From contig JARGFR010000008.1 of the NCBI GenBank assembly GCA_029210985.1, forward strand, positions 1-41,518: a stretch of 41,518 nt of DNA, written 5' to 3'. The notes beneath the pieces are model-generated. The model had not been told where the DNA came from, did not search any database, and worked only from the letters and a program-made list of their open reading frames with translations. Source of the stretch: Spirochaetaceae bacterium. Lineage in GTDB: Bacteria; Spirochaetota; Spirochaetia; DSM-2461. Shown here one piece after another: positions 26,245 to 34,349 of the stretch; position 1 is the first letter of the stretch, and every line of letters begins with the position of its first letter. The position numbers and the translations under genes are program-made.

Positions 26245-27096
26245 GCGAGGTTTCTCCCGGTGACTTTCCTGAATATGTCCCCCAGACCGGCTTCCGCGCT
26301 GTGCATCGTTTCCACTCTGCCGGACCGAAGCAGTCTGAGAAACTCATCATTGGCGGCCAATCCCGGCATGGGGAAAGATACCGTGCGGCGACCGTCGGAT
26401 CGATACTCCAGATGCACCTCCCTCTTTCCGAATCGCAGGGCCAGGTCGGCAGGCGTGTCCACGAGGGCCAGATTCCCGTCGGTGAGGAATCCCACCCGAT
26501 CGCACAATGCCGCCGCTGTGGACATATCATGAGTGGTGAGAAATATGGTCTTCCCCCTGTCTCGCTCTTCCGAGATGAGGCTGCAGACTGTTCGACTCAA
26601 AGTGGGATCCAGGCCATTGGTGGGCTCGTCCAGGAACAGCAGCGCGGGATCGTGGAGAAGGGAGCGGACCAAGGACAACCTGGTCTTCATTCCCTTGGAA
26701 TAGGTTTCAACTTTCTTGTCCATGTATGCACCCAGTCCCATTCGACCCATGAGCTCTTATGCATCCCTTAATCGAATTCCGTACAGAGCACCGAACAATC
26801 TCAGTTTTTCGGCGGCGGTGAACTTATCGTGGAAGCGCGGAGACTCGAAACAAACCCCGAGTTCGCGATAAAAAATCTCCGTCGGCTCGGGAAGGGTTTT
26901 TTCCGCCGACCTCAACATTTCCTCTCCAGCCTGTCAATGTCCCTGTGAGAATACCCAAGGTTGTGCTTTTACCCGCTCCCGAGGGTCCGAGAAATCCGAA
27001 AATCTCGCCGGCTTCGACATGGAAATCCAGATTCTCAAGGGCATTGTGATCGGCCTTGGGATACGCGAAACAGACGCCTTCCGCATTGATTTTCAT
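26241..27096 (-). pseudogene. ABC transporter ATPase broken by a frameshift and an in-frame TAA
   Basis: The 5' part encodes the Walker A motif (GPSGAGKSTT) and then runs into a premature stop. At a run of six T on the minus strand (plus 26870-26875) moving to the next frame restores a typical continuation (FYRELGVCFESPRFHDKFTA, then EKLRLFGALYGIRLRDA). That frame meets TAA at 26757-26759 and continues past it with ELMGRMGLGAYMDKKVETYSKGMKTRL, holding the signature motif, Walker B (LLFLDEPTNGLDP) and the switch His (TTHDMS). The full frame, minus one T, is 285 codons, a normal ATPase. The ORF track shows the two halves as separate ORFs. Start and stop overlap the neighbours as ATGA. One indel could be a read error, but a separate nonsense codon could not be explained by it. 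Confidence 0.88.
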
Positions 27097-27746
27097 GACT
27101 GATGCTCCGGAAAAGACGCGTCTTCGGGGTGCTTTCGCTTTTCGGAAACGGCCTTGAGTCCTTCTGAGAGGATACGGGATAGAATTCTAACGACATCCGG
27201 GAATACATCCTCGCCGATGATGTTCCGATGAAGACGCATCATCATCAGTCCTTTGAATAAACCGTCGAACACTTCCGGCGATATGCCCGGATCGAATTCG
27301 TCCTTATTCCATGATGAGACAATCTCGGAAAACTCCAGTCGATCTTCAGCTCTGTGAGATTCCAGCCTCTCCGGGGGAATGCGCCGGCTTAGATGTTGAA
27401 TCAGGTCGGGATTCATCGCTTGACTGATGATGGGATAATTCTCCATAGCGGCGAATACCTCATCTAACAAACGCCCCAGGGCATCGGCCGGATGGGAATC
27501 CGAGCCAAGTATCGGTGCCACAACCTCTGTTTGGAATTGCTGCTCCGCCCGCTCCAGGCAAGCGAAGAAGAACTCTTCCTTGGACGGCCAGAAGGCATAG
27601 AAAGTTCCTTTGGCCACACCTGCGGAGCGGGTGATATCTTCAACGGAAGTTTTTGAGAAACCCACCCGTCCGATATGCTCGCTGCCGGTATCCATCAGGG
27701 ACTTCTCCACCATCCGCCGCTCTCTGTCACTGAATGCACGTGCCAT
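27093..27746 (-). CDS. TetR-family transcriptional repressor of the exporter operon
   Basis: The 217-residue protein has the N-terminal TetR helix-turn-helix (TSVEDITRSAGVAKGTFYAFWPSKEEFF, read as two halves) and an all-helical ligand-binding domain without a recognisable subgroup. It is the first gene of the operon and its stop overlaps the ATPase start (ATGA). AGGA about ten bases upstream of the ATG is the leader. A perfect palindrome lies between it and its promoter, so it should repress itself and the exporter genes when no ligand is bound. Unlike the ATPase and first permease it looks intact. Confidence 0.92.
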   Translation of the reverse strand: MARAFSDRERRMVEKSLMDTGSEHIGRVGFSKTSVEDITRSAGVAKGTFYAFWPSKEEFFFACLERAEQQFQTEVVAPILGSDSHPADALGRLLDEVFAAMENYPIISQAMNPDLIQHLSRRIPPERLESHRAEDRLEFSEIVSSWNKDEFDPGISPEVFDGLFKGLMMMRLHRNIIGEDVFPDVVRILSRILSEGLKAVSEKRKHPEDASFPEHQS

Positions 27747-27767
27747 CTTTTCTCGTCCTTTTTATGT

Positions 27768-27797
27768 CTATGACCATAAAAACGATTGTGGTCATAG
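27768..27797. promoter_or_regulatory. TetR operator palindrome
   Basis: CTATGACCA and TGGTCATAG are perfect nine-base inverted arms separated by 12 bases. The element lies 21 bases upstream of the tetR ATG and directly downstream of the predicted tetR -10 box, the position expected for autorepression. It could also affect the ClC gene 70 bases away on the other strand. Confidence 0.8.
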
Positions 27798-27804
27798 GGC
27801 CGCC

Positions 27805-27833
27805 ATCCTAAGTCTTGTTTAATCTGCTGTCAA
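27805..27833 (-). promoter_or_regulatory. Promoter of the tetR-exporter operon
   Basis: The minus strand carries a perfect -35 box TTGACA (27828-27833), a 17-base spacer and a -10 box TAGGAT (27805-27810). Transcription would start near 27798, at the edge of the TetR palindrome. Confidence 0.65.
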
Positions 27834-27866
27834 GACGAACATGAGTCTGCGCCGATACTAAAGAAC

Positions 27867-29174
27867 ATGGGGAATCGGGGCCTCTCGGCGGATCGGCGTG
27901 AATTGATCAAGTCTCTCAACTATCTGGGCTCCTGGTGCCTGATTGCGATTGTCAGCGGCACCCTCGGTGTCTTACTCACAGGCGGTTTTCTCTTTGCCTT
28001 GGACAAAGCCTTGAACGGCTGGGTCAACATGGGACGGCACATCATTCTCGTGGCGGTTTCCGGTGCTCTCATTGCCGCCCTCATCAGCCGAATTGAACCG
28101 GAAAGCCGGGGAGAGGGTATCCCTTCCTACATCCGCGGCGTGGAAGAGAACGGCGGCTATCTGCCTTTTAAAGCCACCATCGTCAAACTGTTTTCATCCC
28201 TGGCCACCCTGGCGACTTGGGGAAACGGGGGAATTGTCGGACCCATAGGCCGGGTCACCGCCGGTTTTGCTTCGACTCTGGTGGGAACCATCAGGCCCGA
28301 GCGGAGTAATTTTGCCCTGAGGCGAACCGCGGCCATCTGCGGGATGGCTTCGGTGCTCGCCGTGGTGACCGGTGCGCCCATCGGCAGCGGCATCTTCTCG
28401 GTGGAAATCGCACAAAGACGCAACATGCGATACGGCGATATTTTCCCGGCGGTACTCTCTTCCTCATTCGCGGTATTCCTTTCCGGAGCCGTCGGTATAG
28501 CACCCTTATGGGATATCGAGATGATGGGTGTGAGTGTCGGATTCCGCCATTTGCCGGCCTTGTTGGTCACGATACTCCTGGCCGCGGCGGGAGGACGGCT
28601 TTTTGAAATTTTTTATGGGACTGTGTCCGGATTTCTCCGGCGGGAAGCACCGCGTGGAGTCGAAGCTCGATTTGTCTTGGCCACATTTATCGCGGTGGCC
28701 GCCGCCTGGGCCGTCAATCCTCTTATGGTGGGAACCGGCAGGGAGTTTATGAATCTCCTGCTCACCGATCCGTCGACGGCAATGGGCCGACTGGATGGTC
28801 TTGTCCCGCTGTTCGCCGCATTGCTGGTGATGATCCTCATCAGGTCACTGGCTGTGGGACTCACCGTGGGCAGCGGACAGAGCGCCGGTTTCTTCGCTCC
28901 CTTGGCGCAAATCGGTATGCTCATCGGAACACTGTCGGCGGTGTTCTTCGGTTTTGGCGGAGCGCCGGATGAATTACGGATACTGCAATCCGCGGGTATG
29001 GCCGGGATTCTGGCCGGAACACTGAATATTCCCATCGCCGCGGCCGTTATCTCGGTGGAAATATTCGGTCCGGATCTGGGTCTTCCCGTTGCCCTTGCCG
29101 CAGTTCTGGCTTTTCAGGTGAACCGGCATCACACGGTATACGACGCCGGCCCCGGCGTATGTATGGACCTTTAA
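27867..29174 (+). CDS. ClC-family chloride channel/transporter without the gating glutamate
   Basis: This 435-residue inner-membrane protein has the ClC layout of many helices and the three anion-pathway motifs in altered form: GEGIP at 82-86 (usual GSGIP), GIVGPIGR at 122-129 (usual GREGPTVQ) and GSGQSAGFFAPLAQIG (usual G-G-x-F-x-P). An ungapped comparison of VKLFSSLATLATWGNGGIVG with the E. coli protein places Val124 at the gating Glu148, and SVEIAQ places Ile181 at the proton-pathway Glu203. With both gone it is more likely a passive anion conductor than a proton exchanger; this follows from E. coli mutant studies and is an inference. No CBS domains follow. The gene overlaps the convergent DUF4954 gene by four bases. 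Confidence 0.9.
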   Translation: MGNRGLSADRRELIKSLNYLGSWCLIAIVSGTLGVLLTGGFLFALDKALNGWVNMGRHIILVAVSGALIAALISRIEPESRGEGIPSYIRGVEENGGYLPFKATIVKLFSSLATLATWGNGGIVGPIGRVTAGFASTLVGTIRPERSNFALRRTAAICGMASVLAVVTGAPIGSGIFSVEIAQRRNMRYGDIFPAVLSSSFAVFLSGAVGIAPLWDIEMMGVSVGFRHLPALLVTILLAAAGGRLFEIFYGTVSGFLRREAPRGVEARFVLATFIAVAAAWAVNPLMVGTGREFMNLLLTDPSTAMGRLDGLVPLFAALLVMILIRSLAVGLTVGSGQSAGFFAPLAQIGMLIGTLSAVFFGFGGAPDELRILQSAGMAGILAGTLNIPIAAAVISVEIFGPDLGLPVALAAVLAFQVNRHHTVYDAGPGVCMDL

Positions 29175-31264
29175 GGCCGATCCAGAATTGTCCTCATCTT
29201 CCGGGTGAACACGTCGAATTCTTCTCGTGCATCCTGTATGAAAGTGTTCTCTTCGAACCGACCGATCACCGCATCTCTCTCACCATCTCCATCATAGGTG
29301 ATGTTTCGGAATGGGTTTTCATAATCCTTCCGGCGGCTGTTCATGATGCCCTCCAGGACAAAAGACGACACTTCCAACGCTTCGGCCAGAAGTCCTCGGG
29401 CATCCGCCGGGGCTTCCGGGAACTCCTCCCTCATGCCCTTCAGTATTCGAAGGGCGTGGGTTCTCTTGTCGGCATCATAGTGTTCTCCCATCGATTTATA
29501 TGCCCGGTGCATTGCCGCCCAATCCTGAATTTCACCGTTTTTTACTTGTTCCTTGAGACTTTGTATTCTGGATTCCGGAATGAGCTGACCTCCGAGGTTC
29601 TGCCAGTCATCCGGGGCCGTTCGAAGGGAGGGTATGTCGGCAAGCAATGTTTCGGCCGAACCCTCGTGTCCTTCAATGAGGATGCGAATCACATAAAGTC
29701 GGATCATCCGGCCGTAGTCCCGCCAGGCCCGGCCGACATGCACAACCTTCACCGGCCGCGAACTGTTCTCAATCCGGTAGCCGGCTCCGACGTACAGAGT
29801 CTCGGAATCGTCGGGCACGCCTTCGGCCCAGGACTCCAGGATGCGCCGGGCCTCCCGCATCTGATCGACTGTGTCCGGAGCCAGCCAATCGAATTCCAGA
29901 AATTGATGTTTCTCGAGGCGATTATCCCGGGCGGACGCTTTGGCGGCGTTTCTTGCCAGTGCATACATGTTGTAGCGAAACCAGTATCCCGGCATGAGCA
30001 CCAGCTCGCCGGCATTCTCATCGTTGGACACCAGAGAAAACGGCAATCGTATGTCGAGTTCCGCCGGATAGGATCCTTTCGCAATGAGAGTAAACGCCGC
30101 AAATCGGGAGTTGTGCTTCAGGCTGACGCTCAATCCCGGCCAGAAACCCCTGTCCGCCACGATTTCACCGTCCGCCGACCTGGAATTGTGGTTGGAGCCC
30201 ACAGTGGCCGCCGAGGCCATGTTTGTCTGTCCTTTGAGTACACTGGCGCAAAGAAAAGAGGAATTGTGGTGCTGTTCATGAGCACCGAAAATCAGTGAAT
30301 TGAGCACTTCACAGCAGCTGATTGTGGAGTTGGAGCCCAGGATTGAATTAATCAGTCTGGCGCCGTATTTCAGATTTGAATGATCGCACAGAACAAACCG
30401 GACCGCCTTGACGCCATAAAAGACACGACAGCCGTAGCCGATAATGCCGTTTACCAGCTCACAGCCTTCACCCAGCTGAGTGGGACGTTCGGCATCCGAG
30501 TTGATGGTGAGATTTTTAAGCTTGTTGCAGCCCTTGATGTAGGCATGTCCGCCGATGAGAACATCCTTCAATATACGGCAGTCCTTGATGATGGTTTCTT
30601 CACCGATGGAACCGTATTCCCCACGTCTGCTGTCCCGGACCCGGGAGGTCATATCGACGAACCGTTCCATCAGAGGGCTGTCGTCCCGGTATTTGCTCCA
30701 GATCCATGCGTCGGCGGGAAGGAGTCCGTCGAAGGGCAGAACTCTTCGGCCCCCGTTTTCGTTGGCGATTTCCAACCATATCCGCACGGCCTCATCTTCA
30801 CCGTCCATGACGATGCCGTTGCCGAATTTGGCATGATCGGTTGTGACGATCTCGTCGATATTGAACAGTAGGCAGCGAGCTCCGACAACGGTCCGGGAAA
30901 TGTAACGCACATTGTGCATGGCCGCATCGTCGCCGATATCACAGGACACGAGGGTACAGGAATACAAGCCGACAGGGAGTCTGAGGTCGTGATAGTCCAG
31001 ATAAGAGGGGGACAGGGATCCGATACGGATCGGGCCGAAAAAGCGGCAATTCTCGACGCGCTCGGGAGCAAAGCCTTCCCGAACCGTGATATTGGACCAG
31101 TCGTCCGCCCGATTTCCCCGGGACTCCAGATCGGCAATTTCGTTCGGCTTCAGGCCGCGCCAATCCGATTCATCCGAACCGAAGGGCGGGGGAGATGAAC
31201 CGGGTGCACTGTCGATAAAATCGAAACCGAGGCGATGAATGGGGCGAAGACGGATCTCTCTCAT
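29171..31264 (-). CDS. DUF4954 family hexapeptide-repeat protein
   Basis: The 697-residue protein belongs to the DUF4954 family known from spirochaetes and Bacteroidetes, recognised from its overall order and the segment YENPFRNITYDGDGERDAV near the C-terminus. Residues about 60-390 contain irregular hexapeptide (left-handed beta-helix) repeats (for example IIKDCRILKDVLIGGHAYIK, AVRFVLCDHSNLKYGARLIN), like the acyl/nucleotidyl transferase beta-helix. The C-terminal third is helical. No transferase activity has been established as far as I know. There is no signal peptide. It is transcribed away from the oxidoreductase gene and its 3' end overlaps the ClC gene. Confidence 0.88.
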   Translation of the reverse strand: MREIRLRPIHRLGFDFIDSAPGSSPPPFGSDESDWRGLKPNEIADLESRGNRADDWSNITVREGFAPERVENCRFFGPIRIGSLSPSYLDYHDLRLPVGLYSCTLVSCDIGDDAAMHNVRYISRTVVGARCLLFNIDEIVTTDHAKFGNGIVMDGEDEAVRIWLEIANENGGRRVLPFDGLLPADAWIWSKYRDDSPLMERFVDMTSRVRDSRRGEYGSIGEETIIKDCRILKDVLIGGHAYIKGCNKLKNLTINSDAERPTQLGEGCELVNGIIGYGCRVFYGVKAVRFVLCDHSNLKYGARLINSILGSNSTISCCEVLNSLIFGAHEQHHNSSFLCASVLKGQTNMASAATVGSNHNSRSADGEIVADRGFWPGLSVSLKHNSRFAAFTLIAKGSYPAELDIRLPFSLVSNDENAGELVLMPGYWFRYNMYALARNAAKASARDNRLEKHQFLEFDWLAPDTVDQMREARRILESWAEGVPDDSETLYVGAGYRIENSSRPVKVVHVGRAWRDYGRMIRLYVIRILIEGHEGSAETLLADIPSLRTAPDDWQNLGGQLIPESRIQSLKEQVKNGEIQDWAAMHRAYKSMGEHYDADKRTHALRILKGMREEFPEAPADARGLLAEALEVSSFVLEGIMNSRRKDYENPFRNITYDGDGERDAVIGRFEENTFIQDAREEFDVFTRKMRTILDRP

Positions 31265-31369
31265 AGTTTTCCAGTATACCCGCCAAATGGGCGGCGGAAT
31301 ATGTCAATTTCGGTGCTATGAGTCCTCATTGCCCACCTTCCGGTTCCCTTTTGGCGGTAATATCGTTCG

Positions 31370-31399
31370 GTCACATAAGATTCCCGAATGCGTTACAAT
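31370..31399 (+). promoter_or_regulatory. Putative promoter of the oxidoreductase gene
   Basis: GTCACA (31370-31375), an 18-base spacer and TACAAT (31394-31399) resemble a sigma-70 promoter. It would give a leader of about 40 bases before the ATG at 31448. Confidence 0.4.
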
Positions 31400-31447
31400 A
31401 ACAGAAACATGCGATCGTCTACGGATCGTCATATAAGGAAGTATACA

Positions 31448-32437
31448 ATGAAACCCATCAAACTCGGCGTCCTTGGTGTCTCTACTCATTATGGCCTTCG
31501 GGTCAGTATCCCGGCCGCTCAATCCCCCCTCGTTGAGCTGCGCGCCCTTGGTTCCCGATCCCTGGAACGTTCCAAAAAAGCGGCGGCGGAGTGGGGCTTT
31601 GAGAAAGCATACGGCTCCTATGAGGAGGTGCTCTCGGACCCGGAAGTGGAAGCGGTCTATATTCCCCTGCCAAATGACATGCACGCACCATGGATTAAGA
31701 AATGCGCCGATGCGGGCAAGGCCGTACTCTGCGAAAAGCCCGTTGCCTTAGATTCCGCCGAAGCCGCCGACGCTTTTTCCTACGCCGAATCCAAGGGTGT
31801 GTTGGCCATGGAAGCCTTTATGTACCGCTTTCACCCCCAGTGGGTCCAGGCCAAGGAGCTCATCGACATCGGTGAGATCGGCGACGTGATGTCTATTCAT
31901 ACGATATTCAGCTTCAGCAATACCGACCTGGAAAACATCCGGAACATCAAGGCCAACGGCGGCGGCGCCTTGTACGACATCGGCTGCTACGCCATATCAT
32001 CGGCCCGTTTTCTAATGGGAGGCGAGCCTAAAAAAGTCGTGGCCGATATCGTCACCGATCCCCAGACCCAAACCGATACACTTTCATCGGCCATGATGGA
32101 TTTCGGCGGCGGACGCCGAGCCCAATTCACCGTCTCCACTCGTATGGCACCCCGGCAGAAGGTATCGGTGTACGGGTCGGGCGGCAGTCTGACGGTGGTC
32201 CTTCCATTCAACGCTTATCCCGACGTGCCCCTTGTCGTCGTGGTGAATAACGGTGTGGGAACCAGAGAAATCAAATGCGGTCCCGCCGATCAGTACGGCT
32301 TGATGTTGGAGGCCTTTGCCAAGGCCTTCCGTGATGGTTCGCCGGCACCCACACCGCCTTCGGACGCCATCGCCAACATGAAGGTGATTGACGCCGTGTT
32401 CCGATCCGGAAACAGCGGAAAATGGGAGACTGTATAG
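31448..32437 (+). CDS. Gfo/Idh/MocA family NAD(P)-dependent oxidoreductase
   Basis: The 329-residue enzyme has an N-terminal Rossmann fold (IKLGVLGVSTHYGLRVSIPAA, in which the usual G-x-G-x-x-G is relaxed), the family's catalytic lysine motif CEKPVALDSAEA and a C-terminal alpha/beta substrate domain with DIGCYAISSARFLMGGEP. Members oxidise or reduce sugars, sugar derivatives or related diols; dihydrodiol/1,5-anhydrofructose-type enzymes are close in motif, but the substrate cannot be told. The ORF track start is 20 codons early; the ATG at 31448 has AAGGAAG seven bases before it. The next gene starts 13 bases after the stop. Confidence 0.92.
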   Translation: MKPIKLGVLGVSTHYGLRVSIPAAQSPLVELRALGSRSLERSKKAAAEWGFEKAYGSYEEVLSDPEVEAVYIPLPNDMHAPWIKKCADAGKAVLCEKPVALDSAEAADAFSYAESKGVLAMEAFMYRFHPQWVQAKELIDIGEIGDVMSIHTIFSFSNTDLENIRNIKANGGGALYDIGCYAISSARFLMGGEPKKVVADIVTDPQTQTDTLSSAMMDFGGGRRAQFTVSTRMAPRQKVSVYGSGGSLTVVLPFNAYPDVPLVVVVNNGVGTREIKCGPADQYGLMLEAFAKAFRDGSPAPTPPSDAIANMKVIDAVFRSGNSGKWETV

Positions 32438-32450
32438 TCTCGCAAATGTG

Positions 32451-33191
32451 ATGAGAATCCTGTTTTCCAGCGATCTCCATGGTCATCCGGAAGCCTACAG
32501 GAAATTCGCCGAGCATCTGCGTGAGTCGGCCTATAACGCCGGCGTGATAGCCGGCGATTTGATGACTCATATCTCACCTTCGGAAATGGATGAATATCGA
32601 GAGGTCTGGGGGCTGTCACTGGATCTCTCGCTGCATTCGGGTTCCAGAGCCGAACGCAGGGAATTCTTCAAGCTGATCCTCTCGCACAAATCCGAGGAAC
32701 TCCAATCGATTCTCAACAACGCCGAAAAGCCGGTGTATTTCATCATGGGAAATGACGATGGAATCCTTGAAGACGGCCTGGAGTGGCCCTCCAGCCCCCG
32801 GCTATTGAATATTCATGGAAAGCGCATTGAAGCGGACATATTCAATTTCGTCGGATACCAATTCACACCGCCGTTTGTCGGGGGTCTTTATGAGAAAACC
32901 GAAGAGGAACAAGCCGCGGACTTTCTGAACCTTGGTGGTTTGATTGACGAACACACCGTGCTGGTGACCCATGGACCGCCCCGGGGAATACTCGACGATG
33001 ATGCATACGGCTCAGCCTCTTTACGCGATTTCGTGGACAGACACCCGCCGATGCTTCATCTCTTCGGTCATATTCATCAGGCTTTCGGACGTCGGGGCCG
33101 CTTTATCAACGGTGCGTTCCCTAACAGCCGACGCTTCGTGAGTGTCGATCTTGATACGCTTCAAAGTATGGAAATCCCCATCCACCTGTAA
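32451..33191 (+). CDS. Calcineurin-like metallophosphoesterase
   Basis: The 246-residue protein has all metal-binding blocks of the calcineurin-like phosphoesterase fold in order: SSDLHGHPEAY (Asp8, His10), AGDLMTH, MGNDDGILED, VLVTHGPPRG and FGHIHQAFG. Such enzymes hydrolyse phosphomono- or diesters; the substrate is unknown. The start at 32451 (MRILFSSDLHG) is chosen because the fold begins there; no strong Shine-Dalgarno is visible and translation may depend on the upstream oxidoreductase gene, 13 bases away. Confidence 0.9.
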   Translation: MRILFSSDLHGHPEAYRKFAEHLRESAYNAGVIAGDLMTHISPSEMDEYREVWGLSLDLSLHSGSRAERREFFKLILSHKSEELQSILNNAEKPVYFIMGNDDGILEDGLEWPSSPRLLNIHGKRIEADIFNFVGYQFTPPFVGGLYEKTEEEQAADFLNLGGLIDEHTVLVTHGPPRGILDDDAYGSASLRDFVDRHPPMLHLFGHIHQAFGRRGRFINGAFPNSRRFVSVDLDTLQSMEIPIHL

Positions 33192-33259
33192 CCGGCCGGA
33201 ATGCATCCTCTATGGCGGTGAGTCTGCTGCTTTTCGTCTGAAATTCAAACCGGCGTCCT

Positions 33260-34150
33260 TTAGTACACAAAGGGCACAAACCTGACGCGTGTGCCGTCGC
33301 CGTAGACATCGGAGATGTCAAATTTCCCAACTCCCGGAATACCATCCAGCGGCGTCCATCGGCGACCGGGAGGTGCGGACTCGCCTTCGATACGTCTGCG
33401 AATCGCCATGAGGGCTTGGATGCGGGACGGACCCAGAGGCAGTATCAGGATTCCCCCCGGAGCCAGCTGCTCCAACAGGGCCGGTGGTATATGATCGATC
33501 GCACAGGTGACGACGATTCGATCATAGGGAGCACCGTCCGACCACCCGTCGTATCCGTTGCCGAGGCGAACCCGGATTCGATCCAGCCATGGCCGCTTTG
33601 TCCCGAGATCCGATAAAATCTGCCGTGCCTTTGAGGCCAAAAACGGCACGGTTTCGATGGTTCGGACGTCGGAGCTCAAAACTGAGAGCATGGCCGCCTG
33701 GTAGCCGCTGCCGGTGCCGATTTCCAGCACCGCGTGGGACGGGGAGGGGTTCAACGCCGATGTCATGCGGGTCACCATATAGGGTGCGCTGATGGTCTGG
33801 CCATGTCCCAAGGGCAGGGCGTTGGGCAGATAGGCCGACTGGCGCATTTCCGGTAGGAGGAAATCTTCCCTGGGAGTCAGTAGCCATGCGGCCAAAACTC
33901 GATTTTCGGGGCCGGTGTTTTCCCCGGTGCCGCTGAAACCGTTCATATCGCCGTCGGAGAGCAGTCTGCGGACCGCGTTCCAGCGTTGTCCGGCAAGAAG
34001 TTCATCATCCCCATAGCGGCGTATCGACTCGGCGACGAAGGCGCTTCGTTCAATCATAGGAGGAGGCTGAACATCGCCGGCCAGGTCGGTGGGAACCGGC
34101 CAGGGCGGCCGAAGAGAATTCCATGACTCACCTGGTCCTGGGGAGGTCAT
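33260..34150 (-). CDS. pcm: Protein-L-isoaspartate O-methyltransferase with N-terminal extension
   Basis: The enzyme methylates L-isoaspartyl residues in aged proteins with S-adenosylmethionine so that they can be repaired. Diagnostic segments are RVLAAWLLTPREDFLLPEM, ALPLGHGQTISAPYMVTRM, the SAM-binding motif VLEIGTGSGYQAAML (141-155) and LLEQLAPGGILILPLG. The family is usually about 210-220 residues; this one has 296 because roughly 80 N-terminal residues precede the conserved part. The ATG at residue 32 (MIERSAFVAE) could be the true start, but neither start has a clear Shine-Dalgarno. About 200 bases of DNA with no recognised feature separate it from the sugar permease gene upstream. Confidence 0.9.
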   Translation of the reverse strand: MTSPGPGESWNSLRPPWPVPTDLAGDVQPPPMIERSAFVAESIRRYGDDELLAGQRWNAVRRLLSDGDMNGFSGTGENTGPENRVLAAWLLTPREDFLLPEMRQSAYLPNALPLGHGQTISAPYMVTRMTSALNPSPSHAVLEIGTGSGYQAAMLSVLSSDVRTIETVPFLASKARQILSDLGTKRPWLDRIRVRLGNGYDGWSDGAPYDRIVVTCAIDHIPPALLEQLAPGGILILPLGPSRIQALMAIRRRIEGESAPPGRRWTPLDGIPGVGKFDISDVYGDGTRVRFVPFVY

Positions 34151-34349
34151 CCTATAAGTATAGAAGAATATCAGGCGTTATGAGGGCAACGTTTAACGTG
34201 GTGTTATAATAGTCAAGCCAGTGCTCTGGTTCACATGGTGTATCTGCGACCGCTGTCGGGCTCTCGTTATGCCAGGAATCTCCCATGCCCCCGGCAGCAG
34301 GACATGGGATAGAAAGCGGATAGAGGGGACACATGTCCGTTCTGTCGTT

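Noticed and set aside
29159-30298. Plus-strand ORF of 379 residues
   Set aside because: It is antisense to the DUF4954 gene and shows no recognisable protein features.
34151-34349. Possible promoter or leader sequence upstream of pcm (TATACT close to the ATG)
   Set aside because: No matching -35 box and no repeat or conserved element could be supported.
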